Assembly (NCBI GenBank): GCA_014706295.1
Contig: JACSVZ010000007.1
Location: 5,077,699-5,141,698 of the forward strand
Source: Lycocorax pyrrhopterus obiensis
Lineage: Eukaryota > Chordata > Aves > Passeriformes > Paradisaeidae
Length of the DNA stretch: 64,000 nt
Direction of reading: 5' to 3'
Part shown: positions 51,501 through 64,000 of the stretch, in pieces
Layout of the letters: each line of letters starts with the position of its first letter
How positions within the stretch are numbered: the first letter of the stretch is position 1
Program-made: the position numbers and the translations under genes
Notes under the pieces: model-generated
Seen by the model: only the letters and a program-made list of their open reading frames with translations
What the model was told of the DNA's origin: nothing
Database searches by the model: none

Positions 51501-54500
51501 TTCCTGGAGATACTGTTCGTGTTTATAAAGTCTTCTGGGGTGAACATTGCTCAATGGAAAAGCAGCGCAGAAATTTAACAAAAGCTACGCTGCAAAACGC
51601 AAAAAGTAACTCTCCCACAGGAACTGAAAGGCATTTCATACATGTCCAATGAGACATTAAAAATAATTATGTGGAAGAGTAATAGCTCCCTTGGTTGTTT
51701 TAATATATTTTTGTCTACAAACAAGAAACGTTCTCTAAACTGCTGCCTTGGCTTGGCTTGAAAGGTCTCTCGAACAAAAGCCCTTCAAGTGACCCTTAGA
51801 TTATTAAAGCTCAGTAACAATGAATGTGGATCTCAGTTCAAACAAAGACTGTAAAAATAAAAAGACAGCAGTTTTGGTCTTGGAAATGAGTGTGCCTCAC
51901 TAAACTGGAAACACACAGAATGTATTTTTGATCAATAGTCATCCCTCCGCTGAACAAACCCGAAACCTTTTGTCTAAAGATTTCCAACACTGGGTTTCTC
52001 TTAAACAGTAACTGCAAATAGTCTCACTTCTAGTACAAATGGAAAGGTTGGATTCCATTTCTGAATTTAAACTTCCAAGAACTCATTCAGAGAGCACTTC
52101 AGATCAACAAGGGACTTTTTTATTCTATTCTTAATGATTTTTTTCCTCCAAAACTTGCCGAAATGTCATTAGGATCATCAGAAATATTTGTGGTGAACAA
52201 AAATGCCAGCAATGCCAAATTAAAAAGCTTAAACACTCTGATCTGTGTCTCCCATGAGAAAGATACAAAGGTTGAGATGTTCAATGACAGACATTAATGT
52301 CAAATGCTAAAGCAGGAAAAGAAAACATAGGAGTGGGGAGAGATATACAGACCCCATAGAACATCTTGTTTTGAAAGTCATATGTCATTTAAATGGCCTA
52401 ACTGAAGAAGTTAATTAAAAATATATTTTGGTGTCGTTTTCTGGCAGAACAAACACGGCTGCCAATTGATAGAGTCAGTTTCGCCCTTGTCAACTGGAGG
52501 CACAACGTTTATGTATCCCCTCCATTGCTGTGAGCACCAGTGGCTGTGCACAGCACTCCCTCGATGCATAGGCCAAAAAGGACGCTGTCAAAGCAAGTGG
52601 GACAAAATGTCAAAATCATCTCAGTTTCATCTCCTTTGCATCTATCAAACTTGCCCTTGCAGCCAGCGGAAGAACTGGAGAAGTAGGGATTATAGCCACA
52701 GCTGGGAGAACGGGACAATCTCCCTAAAGGACAGGTCCTCTGTCCAGCCCACCAGGAGCTTACCAGCCCCTCACCAACTGCTCTGGCTTTCCATGTGTGC
52801 CCTGGTGTTTATTGTCTCAATACAGACCTTCATTCTGCTCTCACTCCCTTTCCTTCAGAAGCAGCAGCCGAGCTCTCTCCCACCTCTGTGGCTCACCCAT
52901 CACATTTTTACTGGGAGCTCCATTTGCTACTACAGTGGCATCCAGCAGACACAAGTGTTTAGCCATGACTTAGCTGGGGAGACCAGGACATACCAAAACT
53001 CTCTGAGGTTTTCATTATGGAAGTTCAGCACCACTGGGAGAAACTGTAGAGCTGAGCAGGTGGATAAAATTGCGACACATTTTCCCTAAACCAACACCCT
53101 CTATACATTAACAAGGGCATGTAATGGATGTGTAGAATTATTCCGTGGCCAAACTTTGTCTCTTCTTTGTCAAATTTCGGAACAGAAAATGCAAATGGGC
53201 TTGATATTTGTAATAGAGAAAACGCAAACAAAACTGTGTGTCTGCTTTAACAGCTTGTAAGCTGTAAGATCACTTCCCTACACAGGGATGCTTAATGACT
53301 GGAACTGGATTAGAAGCCCTTGCTGACCAAAGCTTTCTATTCAGCCTATTTCTATTCAGAGCAGTAAATTAGCTACCTTTGTGCTATGCCTGATTCCTGC
53401 CCAGGGGGTTAGGGAGATGTTTGTTCTGCATAACCATGGCAACAAAGTTGGCCATTAGCATCAAGTTTGGCTATTCCCCTGAGCAGGATTTACCCTGTGA
53501 ACTTCATTTACCAGACACCAAGCAGCCAGCAGTGTGACAATGATGCATTTAATACAGTCAAGACTGGATTTGAATACAGTTATAATAAAAGACACTATAA
53601 CCTACTAATCTACATTTGTATTTCCTTCTTAGCTGCCTCAATAATCATCTCCTTGCTCTTCCATTGCAAAGATTAATGCACTAAAACTCACCTGCAGAAT
53701 GGAGTGATCACATAGTTATCTCAAAGTATAACTTTTTCAGTACATTTGAATTAAATTAAATATAGGACAAAAATTAAATATATATGCAGGAGTAAAATGT
53801 TTCTGAATGAGATCTGGAAATGAATACAGATGAAAACACAAAATACAGTTTACTGAATAGATTAATAGTTGATAGTGTCATTACTGATGGTTTTCAAAGC
53901 ACTGACATTTTATGAGAATTCACAATCCTTAAATGCAAGAATCTTCACTTTGTTCTGTGTTTATATAGTGTTTAGAACAGTATGGAACAGGTCTGCCACC
54001 AGGGTTCCTAAACGTTTCACTGGTACAAATAAAAAACAGCAGCAGATGAAAAGTGATTATTAGAAAATATTAATTCTTAACAGCTTAGTTAACTTCTGGT
54101 ACTATGAAATTAGGACCTGGATTTCAACACAATTTTGAGTTACTGATCAATTTTGCCAGTTGCATCCTTTTCATCTTTTGCACAACTCTTCTTACTCTAA
54201 AGTAAGATAGTTCATGATGGCATTGATGGCCCTCTGAAGTTATCTTTTTATTATTGTTCTTTCTATACAGCAGCACAGAGCTCCTTGGTCAGAAAAGAAA
54301 CCCTAATTGTGTTGTGTCTCTGTACTTAACACCCTGCAGTGCAGTACAAAATGCTGGTCAAAACTGTAGAATGAGTTAGGAAAAGGAAGATAAACATTTG
54401 AGATTAAATGGGTCTAGTGAATGAAATATGAATTTAAGAGCCATCTTTTTTTTTCTAACGAGTGTGAGCAATCCATTAACATTGATGGCTGCTATGCTCA

Positions 54501-57500
54501 CAAAGGTGAAAACTAAATACCTTTATCATTAAATGTGACATGGTAATATGTGCCAAAAGACTCTATCCCAGTATTCATTTGTGGCTGTCCAAACAGAGTG
54601 ACTGGACATGATGCCTGTTCAAGGAAATGGCAAACTAGGGCTTGTCATTTCTAAAGTTTATTAACCCTTAAGGTGCACTTAGACATTTCCTTATAATATT
54701 TGATCTTCTGGGTTAAGTAAAGCTGAAACCTGAAATCATGCTAAGGTGAGGAGAAAAATACCTTTGGACTAATACCATAACCTTTTAAGAAGACAGCAAG
54801 TGCTCAAAGACAGGGTGTATTTCTCCCATAAAGACAGCTACGTTTGGGTGATGCATCAAATGCAGAGGAAGAGAAGAGGGATATAAAATAAATAGCATCA
54901 TGACATAAGTTATGTGAAGCCAACACAAACTAGGCAGGACTAGCTGTGCCATGCTTTGCTTGTGAAATATGTAAAGAAATAAATCCACTGCTATTTAAAA
55001 AAAAATTCATATACTGACAGAAGAGTACTAACATGCTTACAGTACCATTTAATACACATATTTAGTTTAATCCAAGCAGTTAGCAAGTCTTGGAAAACAA
55101 AGCAGAAATACTTTATCTTGGTTCAAGCAAAGCATTTGAAGGCAGGTTCCCCTAGGAAATTAGGCCTGTGTGATTGCACTGCCAGTCCATCTGTCTCTCA
55201 AATAACTTCTCAACCTCAGACCTGTTTCAGCCAAATTCTGTACAGACATGACATTCCCAGCAAAGCTGAGTGAGCACAAAGTTCAAGGAACTGGCAGCTC
55301 AATAGAAACAAAGGGACCTACACCAGTGCCCCCACTAGAGAAGCTCTGCCGAGTGAGCTCAGCAGTTCTTTGCAGTTTGCTCCCCCTGGCCAGTTACTCA
55401 TCAGAGCAAACTCCAGTCCGTGCTACCATTGCCCAGCTGTTATCTGGGGAGAAGTAAGGGAAGCGAAGGTAGCTGGAGGGGAGGGAATCACAGGGGAGAT
55501 GGAGGGAGCAGGGGTTGAGGGGTGGGCAAAGAGCTGACAGGCAAGGATTCAAATCCAGGCAGCCAGGATTCATTAGTTACACTGTCACAGAACAACTTGT
55601 TTCTCAGTATTACAGTTCAGCCAAGAAACCACTAAAAGGAGTTATTTGCACAGCTCAGTTGACACTGCATTTTCAAAACCTTTATTTGCTGGCATTTCAC
55701 ATCCTGTCTCCACCCATGGAGGCTTGTGCAGGGAGAAGATTTGATCAATCCTCAGCAAGCTGAACCGAACATTTACATGGATGGGGAAAGGAAAAGACGC
55801 ATAATAACATCACTCTAGAGGTGCAAACATCAGGTTGCTTTAAATACGCCAGCGGAGAACTTGTATCCTTCCAAAGGGGGATATTTTCTGTTTCTTTTCA
55901 TCTGCACCATTGTCTCCTACATTTTATTCTGCTTGGGAATAGTAGAACGTGTGAGTAAGGATAGAATTTACTAAATGTTGAATCAGTTGGGATTGATTTA
56001 ACCATTTAGGCTTTTACTTGTGCTTAGGGAAATGTGTTGAACTTTGAAGAAGTTGTTTGATGCCATTTTTTCTAAGTGGGATGTAAACCGATTCTCCTCC
56101 TTTTCCTATAAAGGACCCCATAAAAACTTGTCCTGTGACATACACAAATGGACACCACAAAAGAAAAAGCCCAGTTGACAGAAACCACCCCAGACAGACG
56201 TATTTGTGAGCAATATATCAATTCCTTGCTCTGTCAAAAATGGACTAGATGATATGAAAGTACCCAGGTCACTCTAGAATATGTAGTCCTACAAGGACAA
56301 TTTCCCAGTTTTTCCCATGTGACAAGACCTGTGACACCAGCTCCATTATCACGGTACTCTTCGTTCCCAAATGTCATTAAGCATGAGTGATATCCAAAAT
56401 CAGCTTCAGTTTTGCTCCAGGTAGGGCAGAGACCCAGCCATTAACAGGGCTTGACAAGGGCAGAAGCAGAATCATCACCAGTGAGTTCTAGTGTCTATCA
56501 CATCAGGAAAATTAAAATGCCAGCTGTTATTTCTTTAAAAAAAAAAATCCCCAAAGGAGTGGTACAAACTCTTGGACAGCCTTTTCTGCTTACAATTTTT
56601 TTTTTTTTAAGTGCTGAAATTTAACTCCCCCATGGCTTGCTCCCAATATCAGTAGTGGCTGAGGTTCCCAAAGAGCATGTTCAATACCCAGGGGAGGGAG
56701 AAGTTTGGACCATTCTCCAATGCCTTGCCAGGGTGGGACTAGAAACACCTGGGGCTAAATTGTCCTGATAAACTTTCACCTCCCAGTGACTGTGTCTGTC
56801 TAAACCATCTGAAGGTATCTCCTACACCTTGTCCTGAAGACCTGGCCCTGAGTTACCATGTGGCTTCCAGTGGACCTCTGGGAGTTCCTTCTTAATTGCA
56901 ATTGAGATGTGGGAATAGAAGAGAACAAAAAATACTGGTATGTGCCCAGTTCTCTCTCAGAATAAGTGCCCAAAGCACATGGCATTGCAGAGAAGAAAAG
57001 GGTCTTGATCATTGAGTTCAGATGTAACATGCAGCACCTTTATAGAGAGAAAAGCAGCAGAATTTGCCCATGAGCAGTTTTATCACCTGGGTTTCAATGT
57101 TCTGCAGAGGTAAGAGGAAAGATAAGATGCAGGAACCAGAAAGGACCATGCAAACTCACTCATGGAGCTGACCTGGAGGTCCCACAGTGCAGCCAAAAGT
57201 CTTTGCTGAAGAGAAGCAGAGTTGTTCCAGGAGTGTGGAGGTGTGCAAAGAGGTCCGGGGGGAAGTTAAAGATGGTTGTGGCAGATGGCTGCACTCACTC
57301 TCTTGCCATCATCTCCTGTCCAGAGTATGCCAGACATATCTCGGTTCTCCGGCTGCCACCCAATGGGTGGTGTAAGGAAAAAAGATAAAAGCATAAGGTG
57401 GTCATGGTGGTGAGGAACCTTTCACACCAGAGGATCCACAGCTGCTTTGTTGGTAGTGAAAGCTAGGTGCAATTCTTTCCCATTGCTGGCCTTCCATCTG

Positions 57501-60500
57501 AACAGCCACATTCACAGACCTACAGCTGACCATGGGTGAGCTGTAGGCCCAACAAGGCCATGATCATTTTCTGTTGTCTCCATTCATCTGGCACTTGTCT
57601 TCTTAGATTTCCTATAGTCCAGACAAGGACTCTGACAGGGCTAAACAACTCCATAGCCAGCAAATAAATCCAGAGGATAGCAGTGTCTTGTATGTCGGTG
57701 TCTCATATAATGCACCACTGACTTCCCATACGTTCGAAACAGATACAAGAAGAGACACCGGCTATGAAAATCCCCGTATGAGCTAAAGAATCCCTTGTTT
57801 GGGAAACAAGCAGGATTACACAGGGGTGTGCTTCAGCAGCAGACCTACCTCTATGCAGCAGCACCTAGGGCTGCATGAAATAAAAAGGGGGATGACAAGG
57901 CATTTGAGACATTACTTTTTTTTCTGCTGAACAAGGCTTGTATGAATCCTAACTCAGAACACCTCACAACTGAAGCGCATTTAGTATTTACCTTCTCTTC
58001 ATCAGATGACAAGGAGAGGTGGAATTTTGCTGTGCTTCACAAAGAGAATGCTGCCATGGCTCTCTGCACAGCAACTGTAACCAAATGTTCCCAAGATCCA
58101 AACTGGTTCTGACACAAATCCTGCCATGAACCTGTCAATGGCCTTCAGCACCTTGGTTTTCCTGCTGATGCAAAGCAGGATGTGAGTGACAGTGCTGGGA
58201 TCAGCACACAGCAAAGCAGAGATCATCCTGCAGCTCTCTGGATCTTCTGTGGTAGCATCAGGTAACTTCCTTAGAAATAAAGCTTTAATTCAACTTGAGT
58301 GACTAATATGTTCAAACCAGAAACTTTCCTGTGGGTTTTAAAAATTTAATTATATTCCATCCTCAAATTTTCCTAGTGCTACTCATTGAAAATACACAGC
58401 TGCACTGGTGAAGCTGTCAGTGAAAGGAAGCAAGAGGTTTTGGCAGCTGCACAGAGGGGAAGAGGTGAGGCCCTGGACTCATGAGAAGGCGTTGGAGACA
58501 GTTTAGGCTTGGAGATCTCTGGAGTCTGATGACATTTTTGGCGATCTGAAGAAAACTCATTTCATCCCCACCCTTTTGTGAATAAGGCAGAGGTGAGTAG
58601 GTTACCAGGCAGCAGGTCTTGGTCCCAGCTCTTACAGGGACATATCGTATGACCACAGGCAAAGGGTGCTTGGGTCCCTCCATCATCTGCAGGAAGGAGG
58701 ACGTGCACTTTCCATCATGAACATCCAGACCTGAGGCAGTCTGGGAAGAGAATTTTTAGCTCTATGGAACAGATGCATTTGAGCCCAAAAGTGCTCAAGG
58801 TACATGCTGATGTTTCCAACATGGATTTCATCTCAGGCGCATTGCACACACAATTCTGAGCTAGTGGATCTTCTCAGCAAAGAACACGTTCATCCATGAA
58901 AGTCACTCTGAAAGAGCAAAAGAACAGCCTTCCTGGTATTTGCCTTCCTTTGCACACCACAGAAATATATTTTCTCTCTGTTTAAAGCACTTTCTTTTAC
59001 ATTTATGCAGACCCTAGCACTGGAGAGGGAGTCAGCAGTGTGGCTCCAAAGCACTGGCACAGCATAAAACACAAATAATCATTATTTAGGCAATTTATTT
59101 TTAACCTATATTTTAGTAATTTAAAATGTAACAGAGAAGAGTAAAACCCCAAAGACATACCAATATTCTAATAAACACTTAGGATTGTGAAATACCATAG
59201 AGGAAAAATAAATCACCACCTTCAAAAAAAATCTGCCTGAAACAGCAAGAGATGCTATTTCAGTACTGTGGGTAAAAAGTGCTATATAAGTATTGATAAG
59301 TATTGATTTTTACTGCTGTTGTTTCAGCTGCCTACACTAAATACGGTAGAAATATCTCCTTCTCAGCCATGCAGTACAGCAAGACATTTTTAACATAGCA
59401 AAGACAGCTTTCAAAGCCTAACTTCTAAGGGGTTCAATACCAAAGTCACAGAGTGTTACACCTTCACTGACATTAGTATCAGCCTGGCAGAGAATTGCAG
59501 TTGATATGAGTGTTTTATTCCTGAACTAGGCTTAATTTTAAATAAGTGAACAGTGTATATTCGTAGAGTTTCCCTTTTTCAGAGCTTCTGTCCCACCACC
59601 TTACTGCAGCAAAGCCTCACTAATGCCATTTCTGAAACACTCTGCCTTACACACACCTCACGGATGATGATGAACTGGTGATATCTAAGGTGCTGTTAAT
59701 CAGCTTCTTCAGAGGACACGAAAGAAAGGTGGCCCATGTGCACCCTCTGGCACTGTGTGAACCCCTCCTGCCTGCTCTGCAGCACTGGCCCCTCCAGCTC
59801 TCCTTGATGTGGTAATGCAAGAGCAGACCGAAAAGAAACGTGCAACTCTCGGCAGTGTACATCAATGAGGAAACCAAAATAGGTTTATCAAAGAAAAATG
59901 TGACTCTGACCCATCCTTGGAACCAAATCAAAGAGTATCTAATGGCAGCAGTAGGTCTCCAAGAAGAAAACAAAGCTAAACTAGTTTAAAATAGATCCAA
60001 AGAAGAATACATAGGGTTTTTTGTTGTGGTCATTGCCAGCCAGATTATGATTGGTTACAAATGTTAAGGGCCCTTGAGTTGCTTGAGTCCTTAATCCATC
60101 AAACTGCTCATCGCTATGTGCCAAGCAATGACCTCAGTCAAAAGCCATAACTCACTACTCAGTTAAAGAACCAAGCCTGCAAGCTCCCTCAAGTATCACT
60201 TCTCTCAGCACTTGTGCATGGGGAAGGCAGGCTGCCCAGGGTTTGGGATTAGCTGATTTACGTGGAAGAAGACAAAGGAGCTCTCAACTCCGAGTACCAA
60301 ATTTTGCATCAACAGAAGGTGGCATGGTGCACACAGAATAAAAAAAGAACAATAAAAGCCAGGGTGTTTGCTTCGCATGTGGGTTAAGAGCTGAAAGATC
60401 TGCTTCCTTACAGTGTGGTCCCAGTAAAAGATTTAAAGCAGCATTTAAGAAGTTGTATCGGAATTTGTATCTACTACCCCTCTAATCCTCTAACTGCTAA

Positions 60501-63500
60501 TCCTCTTCAGGGCATCGCCAGCCACCTTGCAGTTACTACACTTCGTAAAGAGTGCCAAAGACACGTGCTGTTCATCTATATCATTGCAAATTCTCAGAAA
60601 GTTCACTCTCCATTCTGAAGCAGAGGAATCTCTAGCTGTGTTCTATTTGGCATCAATACCAAAGATGATGAAGCCTTTTTTTAAGTATGAAACTTAGCTC
60701 ATCTTTACGTACATAAAACAGGTGTTCAACTACAAAGCTTTCTACAGTAGGAACTGTATAATAAAAGTGACCTTAAAAAACCCGTTGTTATAAGGATTTT
60801 GAGGATCCAGGAGAATGTAAGGGGAGGAGGGAGAAAGGAATATTTCAAACAGTAGAGAAAAAGTGTGGCTACATTTTTCACCACTGAGCACTTTACAGCA
60901 AAGCATGTCTCCTGTGGTAGGACAGCTTTCATGAAGCCTTTCACCATCTCTCTCTATTCCAGTGATTTCTAGTCTTTTTTCAAATATTTATCTGCTTGTA
61001 TTTCCATACGTGTATCTATGAGATACGTAGATTTAAAAGACAATAAGTAACAACATTATAGGTTACAGTAAAAATACACATTGAGGTGCTGTACCATTAA
61101 ATGCAAATATTTCCAAGGCAGTTTGGAGCTGAAGGCTGTGTCCACATTAATAATACCCTCCAAAAGGTTTTAATCTCATAAGCTTTCTGCACATCCCAAA
61201 TTAGGCTGTACCAAATACAGGAGAGGCCACTCATATTATTCATTCAAATTTAAATATAAGAGTCAGTCCTTTCAGGAACAGACTGTATTTTGGCAATGAA
61301 ATCTTACCTCTCACAGTCCAAAGTAGTATTTTAAATGAAAATTCATCAGAATTAAAAGCATTGGCAAAGTAAGTGTTTCGGGCTTTCATACAACCTTATT
61401 TTTAAATGCTTTTGGCAGCTAACTCTGTCTTTAAAATTCCATTGCAACTATGTGGAATTGCCTTCTATGCTGAAAGGACATAAAGCAATGAGAATAGATT
61501 TACCTCCTTTCTGTTTCCGTTTCAAGAACTCCTGAGGAATAAAACCTGACAGAGAGGGGATGAAGTGACTTGGCTTTCACGGCAGGATTACACAAACCAC
61601 AGGAGGACAGAACCACTCTACCCACTGCAGTCCTTCAGACCTTGAGATCCTGGCTCCAGGAAAGGGAATCCCAGGGGAATCTTGCCAGTGGGCCAAACCT
61701 AGTTATGACTGCACCCTCCTATTGCAAAAGGCACTGTGACTGGAAACTGTGACTGAACAACCTTTTATCACAGGCTTTTCTCCATACACCTGCCCCACCA
61801 GCTCTTTTTCAAACCTGTGTGCCTCCTGACATTTAGGAAACTGAGAAGTGCAGTCCTGCTCTGCGTGGGAATCATTGTCTAAAGTAATCCAGTGCCCCAA
61901 GATGCGCAGTGGAGCTGCAGTCAGCAACATGCTGGACATCCATCGGCTGCAGAAAGCCTGGGGTTTGACCTGAGAAGCTCAACAGAGAAAGCAATTTAAA
62001 ATATACAACTGCCAATGCAACATGGTGTCTTTTTTGGCAGAGAAGATAAAAATAGCAAAGAAACGACAGCTCTGTGCTTTTTATGAAAGCCTGGCAGTTT
62101 TCCAGTAGAGACTTAAGTACTTTTTGTACTTCGGGGGAAAAAAAAGGATGTGGTCCAACACTGGTCATACGAACCTGAGAAATATGGAATAAGAGGCTGG
62201 GCTGAAGCAGCCAAAGTGGTACCACCAGCTGCAGCCCCATTAATTAATGCTCTGCGGTATGTAGCTGTAAGAATGACCCTGATAATTGCTGAATACGAGC
62301 AGATAACTTTTACAGAACCGCTCTGCTTTTCTTACTGTGGTGTACTTACCCAAGGAATACCTTGCACATTTCCCCCGTCTCACAGGGCAGTAAATTAGTT
62401 CTAATTGCAGAGGTATGTAGTAAAAGCCGTGCTCAGCCTTCTGCAGCATTTGAAGATTTATTTTACAGTTTTAGGTTTTCTCTGGATGCCTAAAATTGGG
62501 GGTATAGGGACATGAGAGAAAATGCAGATTTTATAGATCTGTAAAATTACCTCTGTTTAGACAAATAAGTGTTTCTCTGCAAATCAAACAATGTAATTGA
62601 AAACTACAGTTCTGTGGGGGACAGCACAGTGCACTAGAATAGAGATTTCTTTTTTATTTTTTGCAGTTCTTCTTTTAATTTAAAAAGAATGATAACTTTA
62701 TCTGCTTAAAGGGAAAAATATGACAGTACAATAAACTACTTTTAACATACCCTAGCTCCAGCTTTATGAGTAATTTTGAAAAAAAATTGCCAATAGTGGA
62801 TACAGAGCAAAATTCTACAGCTCCACAGACTGCACTGACTTGTGCAAACAGCAGCAACCGCCTGAAGGAGCTACCAGAGTCACTGGGTGCAATCCTTCAG
62901 CAGAAAGAGCCCAGTATTTCAGATCCTTGTGCTACGCCTTTAGTCTCTGTGTGGCACTCAGTCATGCTCTAAGTCCTCTTTTACAAATATTTTCTTTGTC
63001 CTTTTGTCTCCTATACATTGCTGTCCCCCTGTCCCTGTTACAGGCAAGCCTCCACACTAAAATCCATCAGGGAACAGCAGCTGCCCACAGCAGCTCCTCA
63101 CTCCTTCCAGAGCCCGATCCTTCTGGTACTCGTGAACTTTACAAACAGCCTGAGGATTTTATCTCAAAACAAAGCTGTTGGGTTGATCCAAGGAAACAAT
63201 GTTTATCTCAGACTGAAGAATAAAACTTGCACGTCTTGTGCAGAAGCAGGGACACTTAACATGTGCTGCTTTTAGCAGTGAGCTACCTGTTCCTGTCAGG
63301 GATCTGACATACAGGGGAAATGCTGTTTTCTTGTTTCTCAGCAAGTGCCAGCGAGGAGCCATTTCCTCTGACCAAACCCTAGCACCTACATGCATGACAA
63401 TAGATATGTAGTCTTGCAAATGAAATCCACGAACAAAAAATAGTCACTCAACTCAAGGCCAAACAGATGAAAAGACAGCAGAAGGTTTTTGGACTAGCTG

Positions 63501-64000
63501 GTTCTTCCGGGAATGCAGCTGTGCATTCCAGCAGGCAGCAAGAATGTGGGTTTTTCCACTTACGCTGATCACAAGCTTTGCTACATTCTAGGCAAAAGCA
63601 TTCATCCCCCATGCATGTGGTTCAACTAGATAGCTTCACAGAATAACACTACTCTGCATCAAAGAAGGGAAATTAAACAAAGATTCTTCAAAAGGATTCT
63701 AATGTCAGCCAGCATCATAGGGCAGAAAAATTAAGTCACACATTTCTTTTTCTGGCTGTGCAAGCCTGAATACACTGGGTATATCTGACATGCAACTTGA
63801 TGTTGTCTCAGGATCTCTCCTCCCACAGCCAAGTGTAGCAGAATCCAGAAGTTTTGCCTAATTTATCACATGTAGTTCTGTTCCTTGTAGTTCTTTATAC
63901 CAATTTAGTATGATCAGTAACGATCAGCCAAAAAGCCTCCTCAAGTCCTTGTGTTACTGTGCATTCTTCTGTCTCTCCAAAGGGTCACAAAGCATTGACT
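48563..64000. other. Intergenic DNA, no gene recognised
   Basis: This is about 15 kb of AT-richer sequence. In other vertebrates EIF3M is the next gene on this side, but no exon of it was recognised. The open frames (up to 207 codons at 52466-53089) show no similarity I know and no coding-like context. A 29-base tandem duplication lies at 49315-49362. Confidence 0.55.
49315..49362. repeat. Imperfect 29-base tandem duplication
   Basis: CTCAGAGGAGGTAGATTT begins at 49315 and again at 49344, with TGCATGCACAAG between the copies. Confidence 0.85.

Noticed and set aside
52466..53089. 207-codon plus-strand open frame in the upstream intergenic region
   Set aside because: It has no recognisable domain, no repeat ancestry I can name and no splice or promoter context. 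It is long but plausible by chance in 15 kb of DNA.
48563..64000. Exons of the neighbouring gene EIF3M
   Set aside because: Expected from vertebrate gene order, but no matching peptide was found in the listed frames.

Overview
This window is vertebrate nuclear DNA and carries one recognisable gene, the Wilms tumour 1 transcription factor WT1, on the minus strand. All coding exons can be placed from the canonical AUG (39615-39617) to the stop codon (6900-6902). Nine coding exons splice in frame to 1254 bases, giving 417 residues plus stop. Every intron has GT-AG borders. The source is most likely a bird: there is a 5'-truncated CR1 LINE at 47620-48562, introns are compact, the mammalian 17-residue alternative exon (exon 5) is not seen, and exon 1 lacks the long mammalian alanine/proline run. 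The species cannot be named from sequence alone.

Layout from low to high coordinate: 1-5667 is downstream intergenic DNA. 5668-6899 is the WT1 3' UTR, with an ATTAAA polyadenylation signal at 5685-5690. Exons 10, 9, 8, 7, 6, 4, 3, 2 and 1 (human numbering) follow from 6900 to 39617. The four C2H2 zinc fingers lie one per exon in exons 7 to 10. Exon 9 keeps the two competing donors that give the +KTS and -KTS isoforms. From about 27.6 to 44.5 kb the DNA is a patchwork of very GC- and CpG-rich blocks broken by short AT-richer islands, as expected of a developmental regulator. From about 44.6 to 64 kb it is ordinary AT-richer intergenic sequence with the CR1 copy and no gene I can support.

Regulatory logic visible in sequence: a GC-rich upstream region; AT-rich islands with homeodomain, GATA, TEAD, CRE and forkhead-like motifs, mostly in introns 1 and 3 and 1.5-5 kb upstream; a CpG-rich block just downstream of exon 4; and two complementary A/C-rich and T/G-rich tracts that bracket exons 2 and 3. 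No CRISPR array, tRNA, rRNA, operon or phage-like system is present. I found no wholly new system. The most testable new ideas are a predicted exon 2-3 circular RNA, a T19 homopolymer inside the splice acceptor of the KTS exon, and an abutting TEAD-GATA element in intron 1. Statements about human WT1 come from general knowledge, not from a search.
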